The notes: generated by a model not told the origin, from the letters alone. Shown: positions 49,871 to 59,107, counted from the first letter of the stretch. The stretch: 64,000 bases of DNA from Oleiagrimonas sp963747595 (GCA_963747595.1 CAVVFO010000002.1:1054001-1118000); one strand, 5' to 3'. Made by a program: numbers and translations.

Positions 49871-51151
49871 ATGGATATGTACGCAGCAACCCTTACGCCA
49901 ACCGCCGACGCGGCATCGTGGACGCGTCTGGAGCGCCTCCTGCGCGGCCGGATGCTTGCGCAGATGGCACAGATCGAGGGAGGTCATCTGATACTAGCCG
50001 ATGCGCTGGGCGAAGAACGGCTGGGCCGGACGCGGCACCCGGAGACCGATCTGGTGGTGCACGTGCGCATCGATGATCCGGGCTTCTACCGAGCAGTCGC
50101 CGCCCACGGCAGTGTCGGCGCCGGCGAAGCCTGGATGGACGGACTGTGGCACTGCGACGATCTGGTGTCGCTGGTGCGGATCCTGGTGCGCAACCGCGAC
50201 CTGCTCGATTCCATGGACAGCGGACTGGCTCGCCTTGCCGGCTGGGCCATGAAGGCGTGGCACGCCATGCGCCGCAATACCCGCGCCGGCAGCCGCCGCA
50301 ACATTGCCGAGCATTACGATCTGGGTAACGACCTGTTCCAGCTGTTCCTGTCAGCGGACATGATGTATTCCTCGGCCATCTACGCCGACGAGAACGAGTC
50401 GCTGGAAACTGCATCCACCCGCAAGCTGGATCGCATCTGCCGGAAACTGCAACTCAAGCCCGGCGATCACGTGGTCGAGATCGGCACCGGCTGGGGCGGC
50501 TTCGCCGTGCATGCGGCAGTGCATTACGGCTGCCGCGTCACCACCACCACCATCTCGCGCGAACAGTATGAGCTGGCCAGGGAACGCGTGGAAGCCGCCG
50601 GCGTGGCCGACCGCGTGGAGTTGTTGCTGGAGGATTATCGCGATCTCGAAGGCACGTACGACAAGCTGGTCTCCATCGAGATGATCGAAGCCATCGGTCA
50701 TCAGTACATGGACACGTACTTCTCCACGGTCGCCCGCCTGCTCAAGCGCGACGGCATGGCGCTGATCCAGGCCATCACCATCGAGGATCATCGTTATCGC
50801 AAGGCGCTGAAGTCGGTCGATTTCATCGAACGCCACATCTTCCCCGGCAGCTTCATTCCCGCGGTCAGCGTGCTGCTGGACTCGGCACGGCGCAGCAGCG
50901 ACCTGCGCCTGTTCCACCTGGAAGACATCGGCCCCAGCTACGCCCTGACCCTTCGCGAGTGGCGACACCGCTTCATGGCGCAGCTGGACAAGGTACGTGC
51001 GCTGGGCTACGACGAGCGTTTCATCCGCATGTGGGAGTTCTATCTGGCGTACTGCGAAGGGGGGTTCCGCGAACGCTCCATCGGTGACGTGCACATGCTG
51101 CTGACGCGGCCGGACTGCCGCCGTGCATCGCTCACTTCCGATCCGGGCTGA
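49871..51151 (+). CDS. cfa: Cyclopropane-fatty-acyl-phospholipid synthase
   Basis: SAM-dependent methyltransferase that adds a methylene bridge to double bonds of membrane phospholipid chains. The N-terminal lipid-binding domain (about 1-130, with AHGSVGAGEAWMDGLW) is followed by the catalytic domain. There, NIAEHYDLGNDLFQLFLSAD, MMYSSAIY, VVEIGTGWGGFAVHAA (SAM loop), SIEMIEAIGHQYMDTYF and FIERHIFPGSFIPA are family hallmarks. Length 426 is right. It begins three bases after DUF1365. Confidence 0.93.
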   Translation: MDMYAATLTPTADAASWTRLERLLRGRMLAQMAQIEGGHLILADALGEERLGRTRHPETDLVVHVRIDDPGFYRAVAAHGSVGAGEAWMDGLWHCDDLVSLVRILVRNRDLLDSMDSGLARLAGWAMKAWHAMRRNTRAGSRRNIAEHYDLGNDLFQLFLSADMMYSSAIYADENESLETASTRKLDRICRKLQLKPGDHVVEIGTGWGGFAVHAAVHYGCRVTTTTISREQYELARERVEAAGVADRVELLLEDYRDLEGTYDKLVSIEMIEAIGHQYMDTYFSTVARLLKRDGMALIQAITIEDHRYRKALKSVDFIERHIFPGSFIPAVSVLLDSARRSSDLRLFHLEDIGPSYALTLREWRHRFMAQLDKVRALGYDERFIRMWEFYLAYCEGGFRERSIGDVHMLLTRPDCRRASLTSDPG

Positions 51152-51159
51152 GAGAACAC

Positions 51160-51711
51160 TTGAACACCTGGATCAACATCATCGCCTACCAGTGCGTGTG
51201 GACCATCGCCGTGTGCAGCGCATCCAGAGGCCATGGATGGCCGGCGTGGCCAGCCTTCGTGCTGTTCGCGTCGTGGCAACTGACACGCGCCGACGGCGGC
51301 CGCCCCGATCTGTTGCTGATGCCGGTGGTGGCCGTTGCCGGCGCCTGCATGGATTCGCTGATGGCCGGTAGCGGACTGATTGCCTATGCCGATCCAATTC
51401 CGTCGGCGCACCTGGCGCCACTGTGGATCATGGCCATCTGGCTGAGTTTCGCGCTGACCCTGCGCCACACATTCCGGTTTCTGCACGGTCGGCCCTGGCT
51501 GGCCGCGCTGCTGGGCGGCGTTGGCGGACCGCTGGCGTACTGGAGCGCCGGACGTGGCTGGGGGACTGTCGAGTTCCCGCGCGGCGCGCTATGGGCGTTG
51601 CTGGTACTGGCACTGATGTGGGCCGTGGCATTGCCCGCCATGCTGGCTCTGGCACAGTATCTGCATACCCGGACACGAGACTCGCATCCCGAGGGAAACG
51701 CGCATGCCTGA
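51160..51711 (+). CDS. DUF2878 inner-membrane protein
   Basis: Small polytopic membrane protein (183 residues) of the DUF2878 family, with about five hydrophobic segments (INIIAYQCVWTIAVC, PAFVLFASWQL, LLMPVVAVAGACMDSLMAG, LAPLWIMAIWLSFALTL, ALWALLVLALMWAVALPAML). The start is a TTG at 51160, eight bases after the cfa stop; it overlaps the next gene by eight bases. Members recur in CFA operons. Function unknown. Confidence 0.75.
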   Translation: MNTWINIIAYQCVWTIAVCSASRGHGWPAWPAFVLFASWQLTRADGGRPDLLLMPVVAVAGACMDSLMAGSGLIAYADPIPSAHLAPLWIMAIWLSFALTLRHTFRFLHGRPWLAALLGGVGGPLAYWSAGRGWGTVEFPRGALWALLVLALMWAVALPAMLALAQYLHTRTRDSHPEGNAHA

Positions 51712-52504
51712 GCTGTTGTCGCCCCCCGTTTCCGTGCTGCTGGTCCTTGCAGCCACAGCCGTGCTGATGACGTTCGGCTGGTTGTGGCAGTGGTACAGCC
51801 GCAACGCCACCATCGTCGATGCCATCTGGTCCACATGCATGGGAGCCAGTGCGGTGTTCTACGCCGTGGTCGGCCCGGCGCCGCGCTCGCTGTGCATCGT
51901 GGTGGCGATCATGGGCGGCCTGTGGGGCGGCAGACTGGCGCTGCATCTCATCAAACGCACAGTCAATGAAGCCGAGGATGGACGTTACCAGTACCTGCGC
52001 AAACACTGGCACGGGCGCCAGGCCAGGTTTTTCGGCTTCTTCATGCTGCAGGCGCTGGTCACCGCACTGTTCTCGCTGCCGTTCCTGGCCGTGGCGTGGA
52101 ATTCCCATGGTCCACCGGGCTGGGCCTGGCTTGTGGCCGGCATGATCTGGCTGACAAGTGTCGGCGGCGAAGCCCTGGCCGATCGTCAGCTTGCGCAGTT
52201 TCGTCGCCAGAGCGCCAACCACGGCAAGGCCTGCCGCGATGGCCTGTGGCGTTACTCGCGCCACCCCAACTACTTCTTCGAATGGACGCACTGGTTTGCG
52301 TATCTGTTCCTGGCGCTGGGTTCGCACCTGTTCTGGCTGAGCCTGGTCGGCCCCGTGCTGATGCTGGTCACCCTGTATCGAGTTTCGGGTATTCCGTTCA
52401 CCGAACAGCAGGCCCTGCGCAGCCGGGGCGCCGACTACCGCGCCTATCAGCGCAGTACCAGCGCCTTCATCCCATGGTTTCCGAAAAAGGACGCATCGCA
52501 ATGA
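51704..52504 (+). CDS. DUF1295 (steroid reductase-like) membrane protein
   Basis: Integral membrane protein of 266 residues in the DUF1295 branch of the steroid 5-alpha-reductase/isoprenylcysteine methyltransferase superfamily. GLWRYSRHPNYFFEWTHWF is the diagnostic motif (RHPNY binds the cofactor in relatives), and about six hydrophobic segments are seen. In this operon it is probably a reductase or methyl-transfer partner acting on lipid chains. It overlaps DUF2878 and is coupled to the next gene by ATGA. Substrate not assignable. Confidence 0.83.
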   Translation: MPELLSPPVSVLLVLAATAVLMTFGWLWQWYSRNATIVDAIWSTCMGASAVFYAVVGPAPRSLCIVVAIMGGLWGGRLALHLIKRTVNEAEDGRYQYLRKHWHGRQARFFGFFMLQALVTALFSLPFLAVAWNSHGPPGWAWLVAGMIWLTSVGGEALADRQLAQFRRQSANHGKACRDGLWRYSRHPNYFFEWTHWFAYLFLALGSHLFWLSLVGPVLMLVTLYRVSGIPFTEQQALRSRGADYRAYQRSTSAFIPWFPKKDASQ

Positions 52505-53583
52505 ATGAACGTGTCACCATGACCGATGAAAGCCCCGGTCGCCCGCGCGAGGGAGGCTTGATCGGTCTGGCCGAACGCGGAGCGATTCCCGATGCCCTGC
52601 TCCGGGTTGGCATCCGTCGCCTGTGCGCACAACGCCTGCGCGAAGAACGTGCTGGAGGCGCGGAAGTTGCCTGGCAACGGTTCCAGATACTGCTGGAGGA
52701 ACTGCGCACCAGCGCCGTCGCCCTGCATGCCGATGCGGCCAACAAGCAGCACTATGAATTGCCGCCCCGATTCTTCGAGTTGTGCCTGGGCAGGAAACTG
52801 AAATATTCCAGCTGCTATTTCCCCACCGGCAACGAGACACTGGAGCAGGCCGAGGATGCCATGCTGGAGCTTTATGGCGAGCGCGCGCAGCTGGCGGACG
52901 GACAGAACATCCTGGAATTGGGCTGCGGCTGGGGCTCTTTGACGCTATGGATGGCCGAACGTTTCCCGACCGCGCACATCACCGCCGTCTCCAACTCTTC
53001 GCTGCAACGTCGGCACATCGAGGCGCAATGCCGGGAGCGCGGTGTACGCAACGTCAGCGTCATCACCCAGGACGTCAACACACTCAAGCTGGAACCGGCC
53101 GAATATGACCGCGCGATCTCGGTGGAAATGTTCGAACATGTACGCAACTACGAAACCCTGCTGGCGCGCATCGCCGCCTGGCTGAAACCCGGCGGTACCC
53201 TGTTCGTGCACATCTTCTGCCACCGCGAACTGATGTATCCGTTCGAAGTGGAAGGCGAGGACAACTGGATGGGCCGCTATTTTTTCACCGGCGGCCTCAT
53301 GCCGGCAGCGGATACCCTGCTGCATTTCCAGCAGCAGCTGACACTGGAAAGGCAATGGCGGTTATCCGGCAGGCATTATCAGCAAAGTGCGGAAGCATGG
53401 CTGGTCAACCAGGACCGCAACCGCGAGCAGGTCATGGATGTGCTCGGCGAAGCCTACGGGAAAAGCGAGGCACCGTTGTGGAACCAGCGCTGGCGCATGT
53501 TCTGGATGTCCTGCGCGGAACTGTTCGGCTTCGGCAACGGCAACGAATGGATGGTCGCGCACTACCGTTTTCTGAAACGCTGA
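52501..53583 (+). CDS. Second CFA synthase-like methyltransferase
   Basis: SAM-dependent methyltransferase of 360 residues, related to but distinct from the cfa gene of this operon. It has a short N-terminal domain, then KQHYELPPRFFELCLGRKLKYSSCYF, the SAM loop ILELGCGWGSLTLWMAE, YDRAISVEMFEHVRNYE and LMYPFEVEGEDNWMGRYFFTGGLMPA. This subgroup lacks the CFA N-terminal lipid-binding domain. It is the last gene of the operon. It may methylate an unsaturated or modified chain made by the upstream enzymes rather than form a cyclopropane. Confidence 0.85.
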   Translation: MNERVTMTDESPGRPREGGLIGLAERGAIPDALLRVGIRRLCAQRLREERAGGAEVAWQRFQILLEELRTSAVALHADAANKQHYELPPRFFELCLGRKLKYSSCYFPTGNETLEQAEDAMLELYGERAQLADGQNILELGCGWGSLTLWMAERFPTAHITAVSNSSLQRRHIEAQCRERGVRNVSVITQDVNTLKLEPAEYDRAISVEMFEHVRNYETLLARIAAWLKPGGTLFVHIFCHRELMYPFEVEGEDNWMGRYFFTGGLMPAADTLLHFQQQLTLERQWRLSGRHYQQSAEAWLVNQDRNREQVMDVLGEAYGKSEAPLWNQRWRMFWMSCAELFGFGNGNEWMVAHYRFLKR

Positions 53584-53786
53584 TTGGATTCCGGACTGGG
53601 ACGGAAAATCCACGGTAGTCGCAAGGCAAATCAAGAAGCAGCGTGACCAATCCACCTGCTTGCAGACGCTGCGATTTCCCGCCAGCAAGCGCCCGGCGCT
53701 TCGCTCCTTGAGCCTCTCTACGCCCAAGCCGCGTTGCATACGACTGCGCCCTCGATCAGTTTTACCGCAACGTTTTTTCTCATTGC

Positions 53787-53818
53787 AAAAAGAAGCCCGG
53801 CGTGAGCCGGGCTTCTTT
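53787..53818 (-). terminator. Terminator of the first OmpA-family gene
   Basis: AAAAAGAAGCCCGGC pairs with GCCGGGCTTCTTT around a short loop, 31 bases beyond the stop of the leftward gene at 53849. An almost identical hairpin follows the sister gene at 55362. Confidence 0.85.
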
Positions 53819-54460
53819 GGTCTTGCTGACGTGGACTGTTCAGCGATCTTACATGCCGCTGTTGTCGTCGTTGCTGTCGCTGTTGTCCTGCATGCCGCCG
53901 TTGTTCTGCACGTTGTCGTTCTGCACCTGCAGTTCGGTACGACGGTTGCGGGCACGACCGGCCTTGGTGGAGTTGGTGTCGATGGGGTTGTTCTCGCCAT
54001 GCCCCACCGGGCCTTCCAGACGATCCTCGGAAATGCCGTGCGACGTCAGATAGTCGTACACGATCTTCGCGCGACGCTGCGACAGCTTCTGGTTATAGCT
54101 GGCGGTCCCGATGGAATCGGTGTAACCGGCCACTTCAACCTTCACCTGCGGATAGCGCTTCAGCGTATCCACCGCCTGGTCCAGGATCGACATCGACTGT
54201 GAGGTCGGTTCCTGCAGGGTCGGCGCAATGTCCGTCTCGTTCGGCTTCGGGCGATCGAACTTGAAGTTCACGCCACGCAGGTCGATGACCACCTTCTGCT
54301 GGCAGCCATCCGGACCCACGATGGTGCCGGACGCCGTGTTCGGGCACTTGTCGTCGCAGTTGTTGACGCCGTCGTTGTCGCTGTCCAGCTGGTCGCAGGT
54401 CGGCTTCGGCGGCGGTGCCGGAGCAGCGGCCGGGGCCGGTGGCGGCGCGGGCGGCTGGCC
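53787..54460 (-). repeat. Long near-identical repeat, copy 1
   Basis: From the terminator to the middle of the OmpA-family gene this copy matches 55362-56043 almost base for base. The main difference is a nine-base indel in a GTCGTCGTT run coding the Asp/Asn-rich C-terminal tail. Beyond 54460 the two genes diverge clearly. Confidence 0.85.
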
Positions 54461-55114
54461 CAGGCGGGCCACCAGGCTTACACCCAGCAACCAGTCGCCA
54501 TAGCCATTGTGCGATCCATCGGGATTGTTGCTGGACGTCTGGCTGCCATTGTCGAAGTCATAGCGATAGCCACCCTCGACGCGAAAATCAAAGTTCTTGC
54601 TCAGCGTCTTCGAAAGACCAACACCAACCTCCGCAGCCGGAGACCAGCTCTTGTCGCCGGAGTCGTTGTGGTAGCTGCCCATGGCGCTGACCAGTGCGTA
54701 AGGCCTCCAGGCGTTCCAATCCCCGGCGTAGAATCGACCGGCGACACCCACGTTGTTGTTGAACCAGCGCCCCGCCCAACCCGGACGCCGGTCTTCCTGG
54801 CGACTGGTGGAATCGAAGAACACGTCGAAGGAAGCATTCGGCGAGACAAACTTGCCGAAACCAAGACCGTAATACACCTGGCGACTGCTGGTGTTGCGAT
54901 CGGTGTCGTTGTAATACCCGCCGACAGTCGGGGCGAGATACCAGCGTCCGTCGTAACCCGAATCACTGCTCGAGCCCTGATTCATCGAATCATTGCTCAT
55001 GGTGCTCTGGTTGCTATCCGGGATGTTCTGGGTGTTCTGGGTGTTCTGGGCATGTGCGGCAGTCACGCTGCCCACAGCCAACGCAATCATGAGGAACAAA
55101 TGCGTACGTTTCAT
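53849..55114 (-). CDS. OmpA-family outer-membrane protein
   Basis: Outer-membrane protein of 421 residues. Signal peptide (MKRTHLFLMIALAVGSVTAAHA), Asn/Gln/Ser-rich stretch with NTQNTQN repeat, eight-stranded barrel domain (about 55-240, ending SLVARLGQ), Pro/Ala hinge, one TSP3-like calcium motif (DQLDSDNDGVNNCDDKCPN), then an OmpA-C peptidoglycan-binding domain (VEVAGYTDSIG, NYQKLSQRRAKIVYDYL-like, RRTEL). The tail is Asp/Asn-rich. Its 3' half is nearly identical to that of the next gene. It probably anchors the outer membrane to peptidoglycan. Confidence 0.9.
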   Translation of the reverse strand: MKRTHLFLMIALAVGSVTAAHAQNTQNTQNIPDSNQSTMSNDSMNQGSSSDSGYDGRWYLAPTVGGYYNDTDRNTSSRQVYYGLGFGKFVSPNASFDVFFDSTSRQEDRRPGWAGRWFNNNVGVAGRFYAGDWNAWRPYALVSAMGSYHNDSGDKSWSPAAEVGVGLSKTLSKNFDFRVEGGYRYDFDNGSQTSSNNPDGSHNGYGDWLLGVSLVARLGQPPAPPPAPAAAPAPPPKPTCDQLDSDNDGVNNCDDKCPNTASGTIVGPDGCQQKVVIDLRGVNFKFDRPKPNETDIAPTLQEPTSQSMSILDQAVDTLKRYPQVKVEVAGYTDSIGTASYNQKLSQRRAKIVYDYLTSHGISEDRLEGPVGHGENNPIDTNSTKAGRARNRRTELQVQNDNVQNNGGMQDNSDSNDDNSGM

Positions 55115-55361
55115 GCGGGGGGACTCCTTCTTTATCAGTGTTTCAAGTGCTCCCGGACGAGCTTCGTTTTTTGCAATGCAAAACTCGTGGGGAAGAGAGC
55201 AATTATTCTTGAAGCAGGATCCTGCGCTTCATATTTTAGCGAAAAGAAAACAAAAACATAGCAAGTCGAAATCGCCGTTCACAGGGCAGTCACCCCATGA
55301 AAGATCAGTCCCTGGACGGATATTCGCTCCAGGAAAGACTGGTATTTCGGAATATCGTGAC

Positions 55362-55395
55362 AAAAAGAAGCCCGGCGCGAGCCGGGCTTCTTTGG
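55362..55395 (-). terminator. Terminator of the second OmpA-family gene
   Basis: AAAAAGAAGCCCGGC and GCCGGGCTTCTTT form the stem; same sequence as the terminator at 53787 except for one loop-side base. It lies 28 bases past the stop at 55424 and part of the long repeat. Confidence 0.85.
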
Positions 55396-56043
55396 TCTTG
55401 CTGACGTGGACTGTTCAGCGATCTTACATGCCGCTGTTGTCGTCGTTGTCGTCGTTGCTGTCGCTGTTGTCCTGCATGCCGCCGTTGTTCTGCACGTTGT
55501 CGTTCTGCACCTGCAGTTCGGTACGACGGTTGCGGGCACGACCGGCCTTGGTGGAGTTGGTGTCAATGGGGTTGTTCTCGCCATGCCCCACCGGGCCTTC
55601 CAGACGATCCGCGGAAATGCCGTGCGACGTCAGATAGTCGTACACGATCTTCGCGCGACGCTGCGACAGCTTCTGGTTGTAGCTGGCGGTCCCGATGGAA
55701 TCGGTGTAGCCGGCCACTTCAACCTTCACCTGCGGATAGCGCTTCAGCGTATCCACCGCCTGGTCCAGGATCGACATCGATTGCGAGGTCGGTTCCTGCA
55801 GGGTCGGCGCAATGTCCGTCTCGTTCGGCTTCGGGCGATCGAACTTGAAGTTCACGCCACGCAGGTCGATGACCACCTTCTGCTGGCAGCCATCCGGACC
55901 CACGATGGTGCCGGACGCCGTGTTCGGGCACTTGTCGTCGCAGTTGTTGACGCCGTCGTTGTCGCTGTCCAGCTGATCGCAGGTCGGCTTCGGCGGCGGT
56001 GCCGGAGCGGCGGCCGGGGCCGGTGGCGGCGCGGGCGGCTGGC
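55362..56043 (-). repeat. Long near-identical repeat, copy 2
   Basis: Second copy of the segment at 53787-54460, with a nine-base insertion in the Asp/Asn-coding tail and scattered silent changes. Identity ends abruptly just upstream of the OmpA-C/TSP3 region's hinge, inside the coding sequence. Confidence 0.85.
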
Positions 56044-56653
56044 CAAAGCGGGAAACGATGCTCAGCCCCAGCAACCAGTCGCCATAGCCATTCTGGGACG
56101 GTTGGCTACTGTCATCGAAATCGTAGCGATACGCTGCCTCGATACGAAAATCGGAATTTTTCGTGATCGTCTTGGACAAACCGGCGCCCAGCTCTGCCGC
56201 AGGCGACCAGCCGTCGTCAAACCGGTTGGTGTGATAGCTGCCCATGACGCCAACCAGGGCATACGGGCGCCATGCCGTCCATGCGCCGCCATAAAAGCGT
56301 GCCGCAATACCGTAATTGTTGTTGGCCCATTTGGCGCTGGAGTGGTCTTGGTCCCGGCTGGTGCGGTCGGCAAAAAAATCGATGGAGGCATTCGGCGAAA
56401 TGAATTTTCCGAAGCCCAGGCCAAAGTAAACCTGCCGGCTATTGGTGTTGCGGTCCGTATCGTTGTAATAGCCACCCACGGTCGGGGCGATATACCAGCG
56501 TCCATCATAACCAGAGCCGGTGCTCATCGAGTCGCTGCTCATGGCACTCTGGTTGCCGTTGGACATGGTGTTGTCCTGTGCATCCTGGGCATGTACGGCG
56601 CTCACGCCGCCCAATGCCAAGGCAACCATCAGAAACAAGCAATTACGTTTCAT
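55424..56653 (-). CDS. OmpA-family outer-membrane protein, paralogue
   Basis: Tandem paralogue of the gene at 53849, 409 residues. Signal peptide MKRNCLFLMVALALGGVSAVHA, barrel domain with YIAPTVGGYYNDTDRNTNSRQVYFGLGFGKF (also shared with the paralogue, but with many changes elsewhere), the same Pro/Ala hinge, TSP3 motif and OmpA-C domain. The tail carries one more DDN unit. It has its own terminator and promoter space, so it is expressed separately. Redundant or condition-specific envelope protein. Confidence 0.9.
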   Translation of the reverse strand: MKRNCLFLMVALALGGVSAVHAQDAQDNTMSNGNQSAMSSDSMSTGSGYDGRWYIAPTVGGYYNDTDRNTNSRQVYFGLGFGKFISPNASIDFFADRTSRDQDHSSAKWANNNYGIAARFYGGAWTAWRPYALVGVMGSYHTNRFDDGWSPAAELGAGLSKTITKNSDFRIEAAYRYDFDDSSQPSQNGYGDWLLGLSIVSRFGQPPAPPPAPAAAPAPPPKPTCDQLDSDNDGVNNCDDKCPNTASGTIVGPDGCQQKVVIDLRGVNFKFDRPKPNETDIAPTLQEPTSQSMSILDQAVDTLKRYPQVKVEVAGYTDSIGTASYNQKLSQRRAKIVYDYLTSHGISADRLEGPVGHGENNPIDTNSTKAGRARNRRTELQVQNDNVQNNGGMQDNSDSNDDNDDNSGM

Positions 56654-56859
56654 TCGAAGTCTCCTCTACCTTCTTGTGACCCACTAGTTCAAAGCCCCCT
56701 GGCAACCATCTCAACGTTCAATCGTCTTCGGGGCCGTCCATTTGGTGATGTCTTGATTTCTGCGGAAATACAGAAGCACACCCGGAGCCTACTTTAGCAA
56801 AAAACAAACAATTGGGGGCTGCGGCAGAAAAACCGTTCATGCGCGAGTCACGGCCGTGT

Positions 56860-58308
56860 TCAGGCAATGAAAAGCTCCATGAACTGGTGTACCGGCAGGC
56901 GATCGAGCCCCTGCGGATTCTCGCAGGCAGCAAGGATCCGTGCCACGCGCTGCGAGGGCAGGTGCCCGCGCAACGCGTTTTCAAATTTCTTCAGCAGCAC
57001 CGGAATCCCCTCGGCCCTGCGACGCCGGTGGCCGATTGGATAGTCGATGGATATTTTGTCGGTGCTGCTGCCGTCCTTGAAAAACACCTGCACGGCATTT
57101 CCGATATAGCGCTTGTCGGGATCGAAATAATCCCTGGTGAAAGCAGGATTCTCCTCGACCTGCATGCGCTCGCGCAATGCATCGATACGTGGATCGGCAG
57201 CCACGTCATCGTTGTAGTCCGCCGCGGTCAGGCGCCCGAAAATCAATGGCACCGCCACCATGTACTGCAGGCAATGGTCGCGATCGGCGTAATTGGCCAG
57301 CGGGCCGGTCTTGTCGATGATGCGGCAACCTGCTTCCTGTGTTTCGATGACGATCTTTTCGACCTCGTCGATACGTCCCGCGACCTCGTCGTGCAGCTGC
57401 ATGGCGCACTCGACCGCGGTCTGCGCGTGAAACTCGGCGGGAAAACTGATCTTCAGGAGCACGTTTTCCATGACGTAGCTGCCGAATGGCCGCTCGAACT
57501 CGAACGGCTTGCCGCCGAACGCCACATCATAGAAGCCCCAGGTCTTGGCACTCAGCGCCGATGGATAGCCCACCACGCCCTTGTAGACCGCGTTGATGGC
57601 ATGCGTCACGGCGCGACGGCAGGCATCGCCGGCCGCCCAGCTCTTGCGCGGACCGGTATTGGGCGCGTGGCGATAGGTGCGCAGGGCGCCGTTGTCGATC
57701 CAGCTGTGCGACGCCGCGGTGATGATCTCGTCCTTGCCGCCTCCGAGCATGTGCGCGGTCACCGCGCTCGAGGCCAGGCGCACCAGGATCACGTGGTCCT
57801 GGCCGACGCGATTGAAGCTGTTCTTCAGCGCATAGCCGCCCTGGATCTCGTGCGCCTTGATGGCCGCGGTCAGCACGTCGCGCACCGTCAATGGCTCGCG
57901 GCCTTCACGCTGCGCCCGGCGGCTGAGATAGTCTGCCACCGAGAGGATGGCGCCGAGGTTGTCCGAGGGATGGCCCCACTCGGCTGCCAGCCACGTATCG
58001 TTGAAATCCAGCCAGCGGATCTGCGCGCCGATGGCGAATGCCGCCTGCACCGGATCCAGCTCGTGCGACGTGCCCGGGACGCGCACGCCACCGGACATCC
58101 CCGCGCCCGGCACGATGGGCCCGAGATGCTTGACGCATTCGGGAAACTTCATCGCCAGCATGGCGCAACCCAACGAATCCAGCAGCATGTAGCGCGCGGT
58201 ATCGTACGCTTCGGTGGATTCGATGCGATAGTCGACCACGTAGTCGGCCACATCGACCATCGGCTGGTCCGGATCGGGACGCTGGGCGGAACGGATATCG
58301 GCGCTCAT
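56860..58308 (-). CDS. prpD: 2-methylcitrate dehydratase
   Basis: MmgE/PrpD-family enzyme of 482 residues that dehydrates 2-methylcitrate in propionate breakdown. YMLLDSLGCAMLAMKFPEC, IRWLDFNDTWLAAEWGHPSDNLGAIL, GYALKNSFNRVGQDHVILVRLASSAV and HSWIDNGALRTYRHAPNTG are typical PrpD blocks. prpC lies 4 kb away on the same strand, so the pathway is present though the genes are not contiguous. The next gene is divergent. Confidence 0.92.
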   Translation of the reverse strand: MSADIRSAQRPDPDQPMVDVADYVVDYRIESTEAYDTARYMLLDSLGCAMLAMKFPECVKHLGPIVPGAGMSGGVRVPGTSHELDPVQAAFAIGAQIRWLDFNDTWLAAEWGHPSDNLGAILSVADYLSRRAQREGREPLTVRDVLTAAIKAHEIQGGYALKNSFNRVGQDHVILVRLASSAVTAHMLGGGKDEIITAASHSWIDNGALRTYRHAPNTGPRKSWAAGDACRRAVTHAINAVYKGVVGYPSALSAKTWGFYDVAFGGKPFEFERPFGSYVMENVLLKISFPAEFHAQTAVECAMQLHDEVAGRIDEVEKIVIETQEAGCRIIDKTGPLANYADRDHCLQYMVAVPLIFGRLTAADYNDDVAADPRIDALRERMQVEENPAFTRDYFDPDKRYIGNAVQVFFKDGSSTDKISIDYPIGHRRRRAEGIPVLLKKFENALRGHLPSQRVARILAACENPQGLDRLPVHQFMELFIA

Positions 58309-58385
58309 GAAGAACCTCGCATCGGAAAAACCGCCAGTTTACCCTGATCCCCCTGTTCTCTGCCGTCCGGCACACCGGAAACAGC

Positions 58386-59081
58386 ATGAATTTTCTCCCT
58401 CCGCATTTCTTCTCCGGCCTGCTGGCCATCATCGTGATCGATCTGGTGCTGGCCGGGGACAATGCCATCGTCATTGCCATGGCTGCCCGCAGGCTGCCGC
58501 AACGGCTGCAGAAACGCGCCATCGGCTGGGGCACGCTGGGGGCGATCGCCGTACGCATCGCCATGACGGCGGCGGTGGTGTACCTGCTGAAGATCCCGGG
58601 CCTGATGCTTGTCGGCGGCCTGATCCTGTTGCCGATCGGATGGAGGTTGCTGCAGCAGGAGGACGAGGCGCCGCCCGAGGTCGCCGACGCAATCGGCTTC
58701 TGGGCCGCCATGCGCACCATCATCGTCGCGGACGCCCTGATGGGTCTGGACAATGTGCTGGGCATCGCAGGCGCATCGCGGGGACACCTCGGACTGGTGG
58801 TGATCGGCTTGCTGATCAGCGTCCCGCTGGTGGTCTGGGGCTCCACGCTCATCCTGAAGCTGATCGCGCGCTTCCCACTCATTATCTATGTTGGCGCGGC
58901 CGCGATTGCCTGGACAGCCGCCCGCATGATCGCCAGCGAACATGTGCTCGAAGCGTGGTTCGATGCGCATGCGTGGGCGGCGTACGCACTGGATGGTGTT
59001 TGCATCGTCGGGATTTGCGCTGCGGGATGGTGGAGTCGACGGCGGAATCGTGAGATAAAGGAAACACTGCACGGTAATTAA
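58386..59081 (+). CDS. TerC-family membrane protein (YjbE-like)
   Basis: Integral membrane protein of 231 residues of the TerC/YjbE family, with seven hydrophobic segments. The two family motifs with aspartates in the membrane are seen: IVIDLVLAGDNAIVIAMAAR near the start and ADALMGLDNVLGIAGASRG near 117-135. TerC-type proteins are tied to manganese export or tellurite resistance. No yybP-ykoY riboswitch is seen in the short upstream gap. Ion specificity is inferred from family only. Confidence 0.85.
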   Translation: MNFLPPHFFSGLLAIIVIDLVLAGDNAIVIAMAARRLPQRLQKRAIGWGTLGAIAVRIAMTAAVVYLLKIPGLMLVGGLILLPIGWRLLQQEDEAPPEVADAIGFWAAMRTIIVADALMGLDNVLGIAGASRGHLGLVVIGLLISVPLVVWGSTLILKLIARFPLIIYVGAAAIAWTAARMIASEHVLEAWFDAHAWAAYALDGVCIVGICAAGWWSRRRNREIKETLHGN

Positions 59082-59107
59082 TTATTGCTTTATGATAATT
59101 AATTACC
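59073..59107. promoter_or_regulatory. AT-rich perfect palindrome
   Basis: GGTAATTAATTAT (59073-59085) and its exact complement ATAATTAATTACC (59095-59107) flank nine bases. The arms have almost no G or C, so it is more likely a protein-binding site than a terminator. It overlaps the terC stop and lies upstream of the small XRE regulator, which may bind it. Confidence 0.6.

Noticed and set aside
58309..58385. yybP-ykoY manganese riboswitch before terC
   Set aside because: The 77-base gap is too short and lacks the conserved helices.
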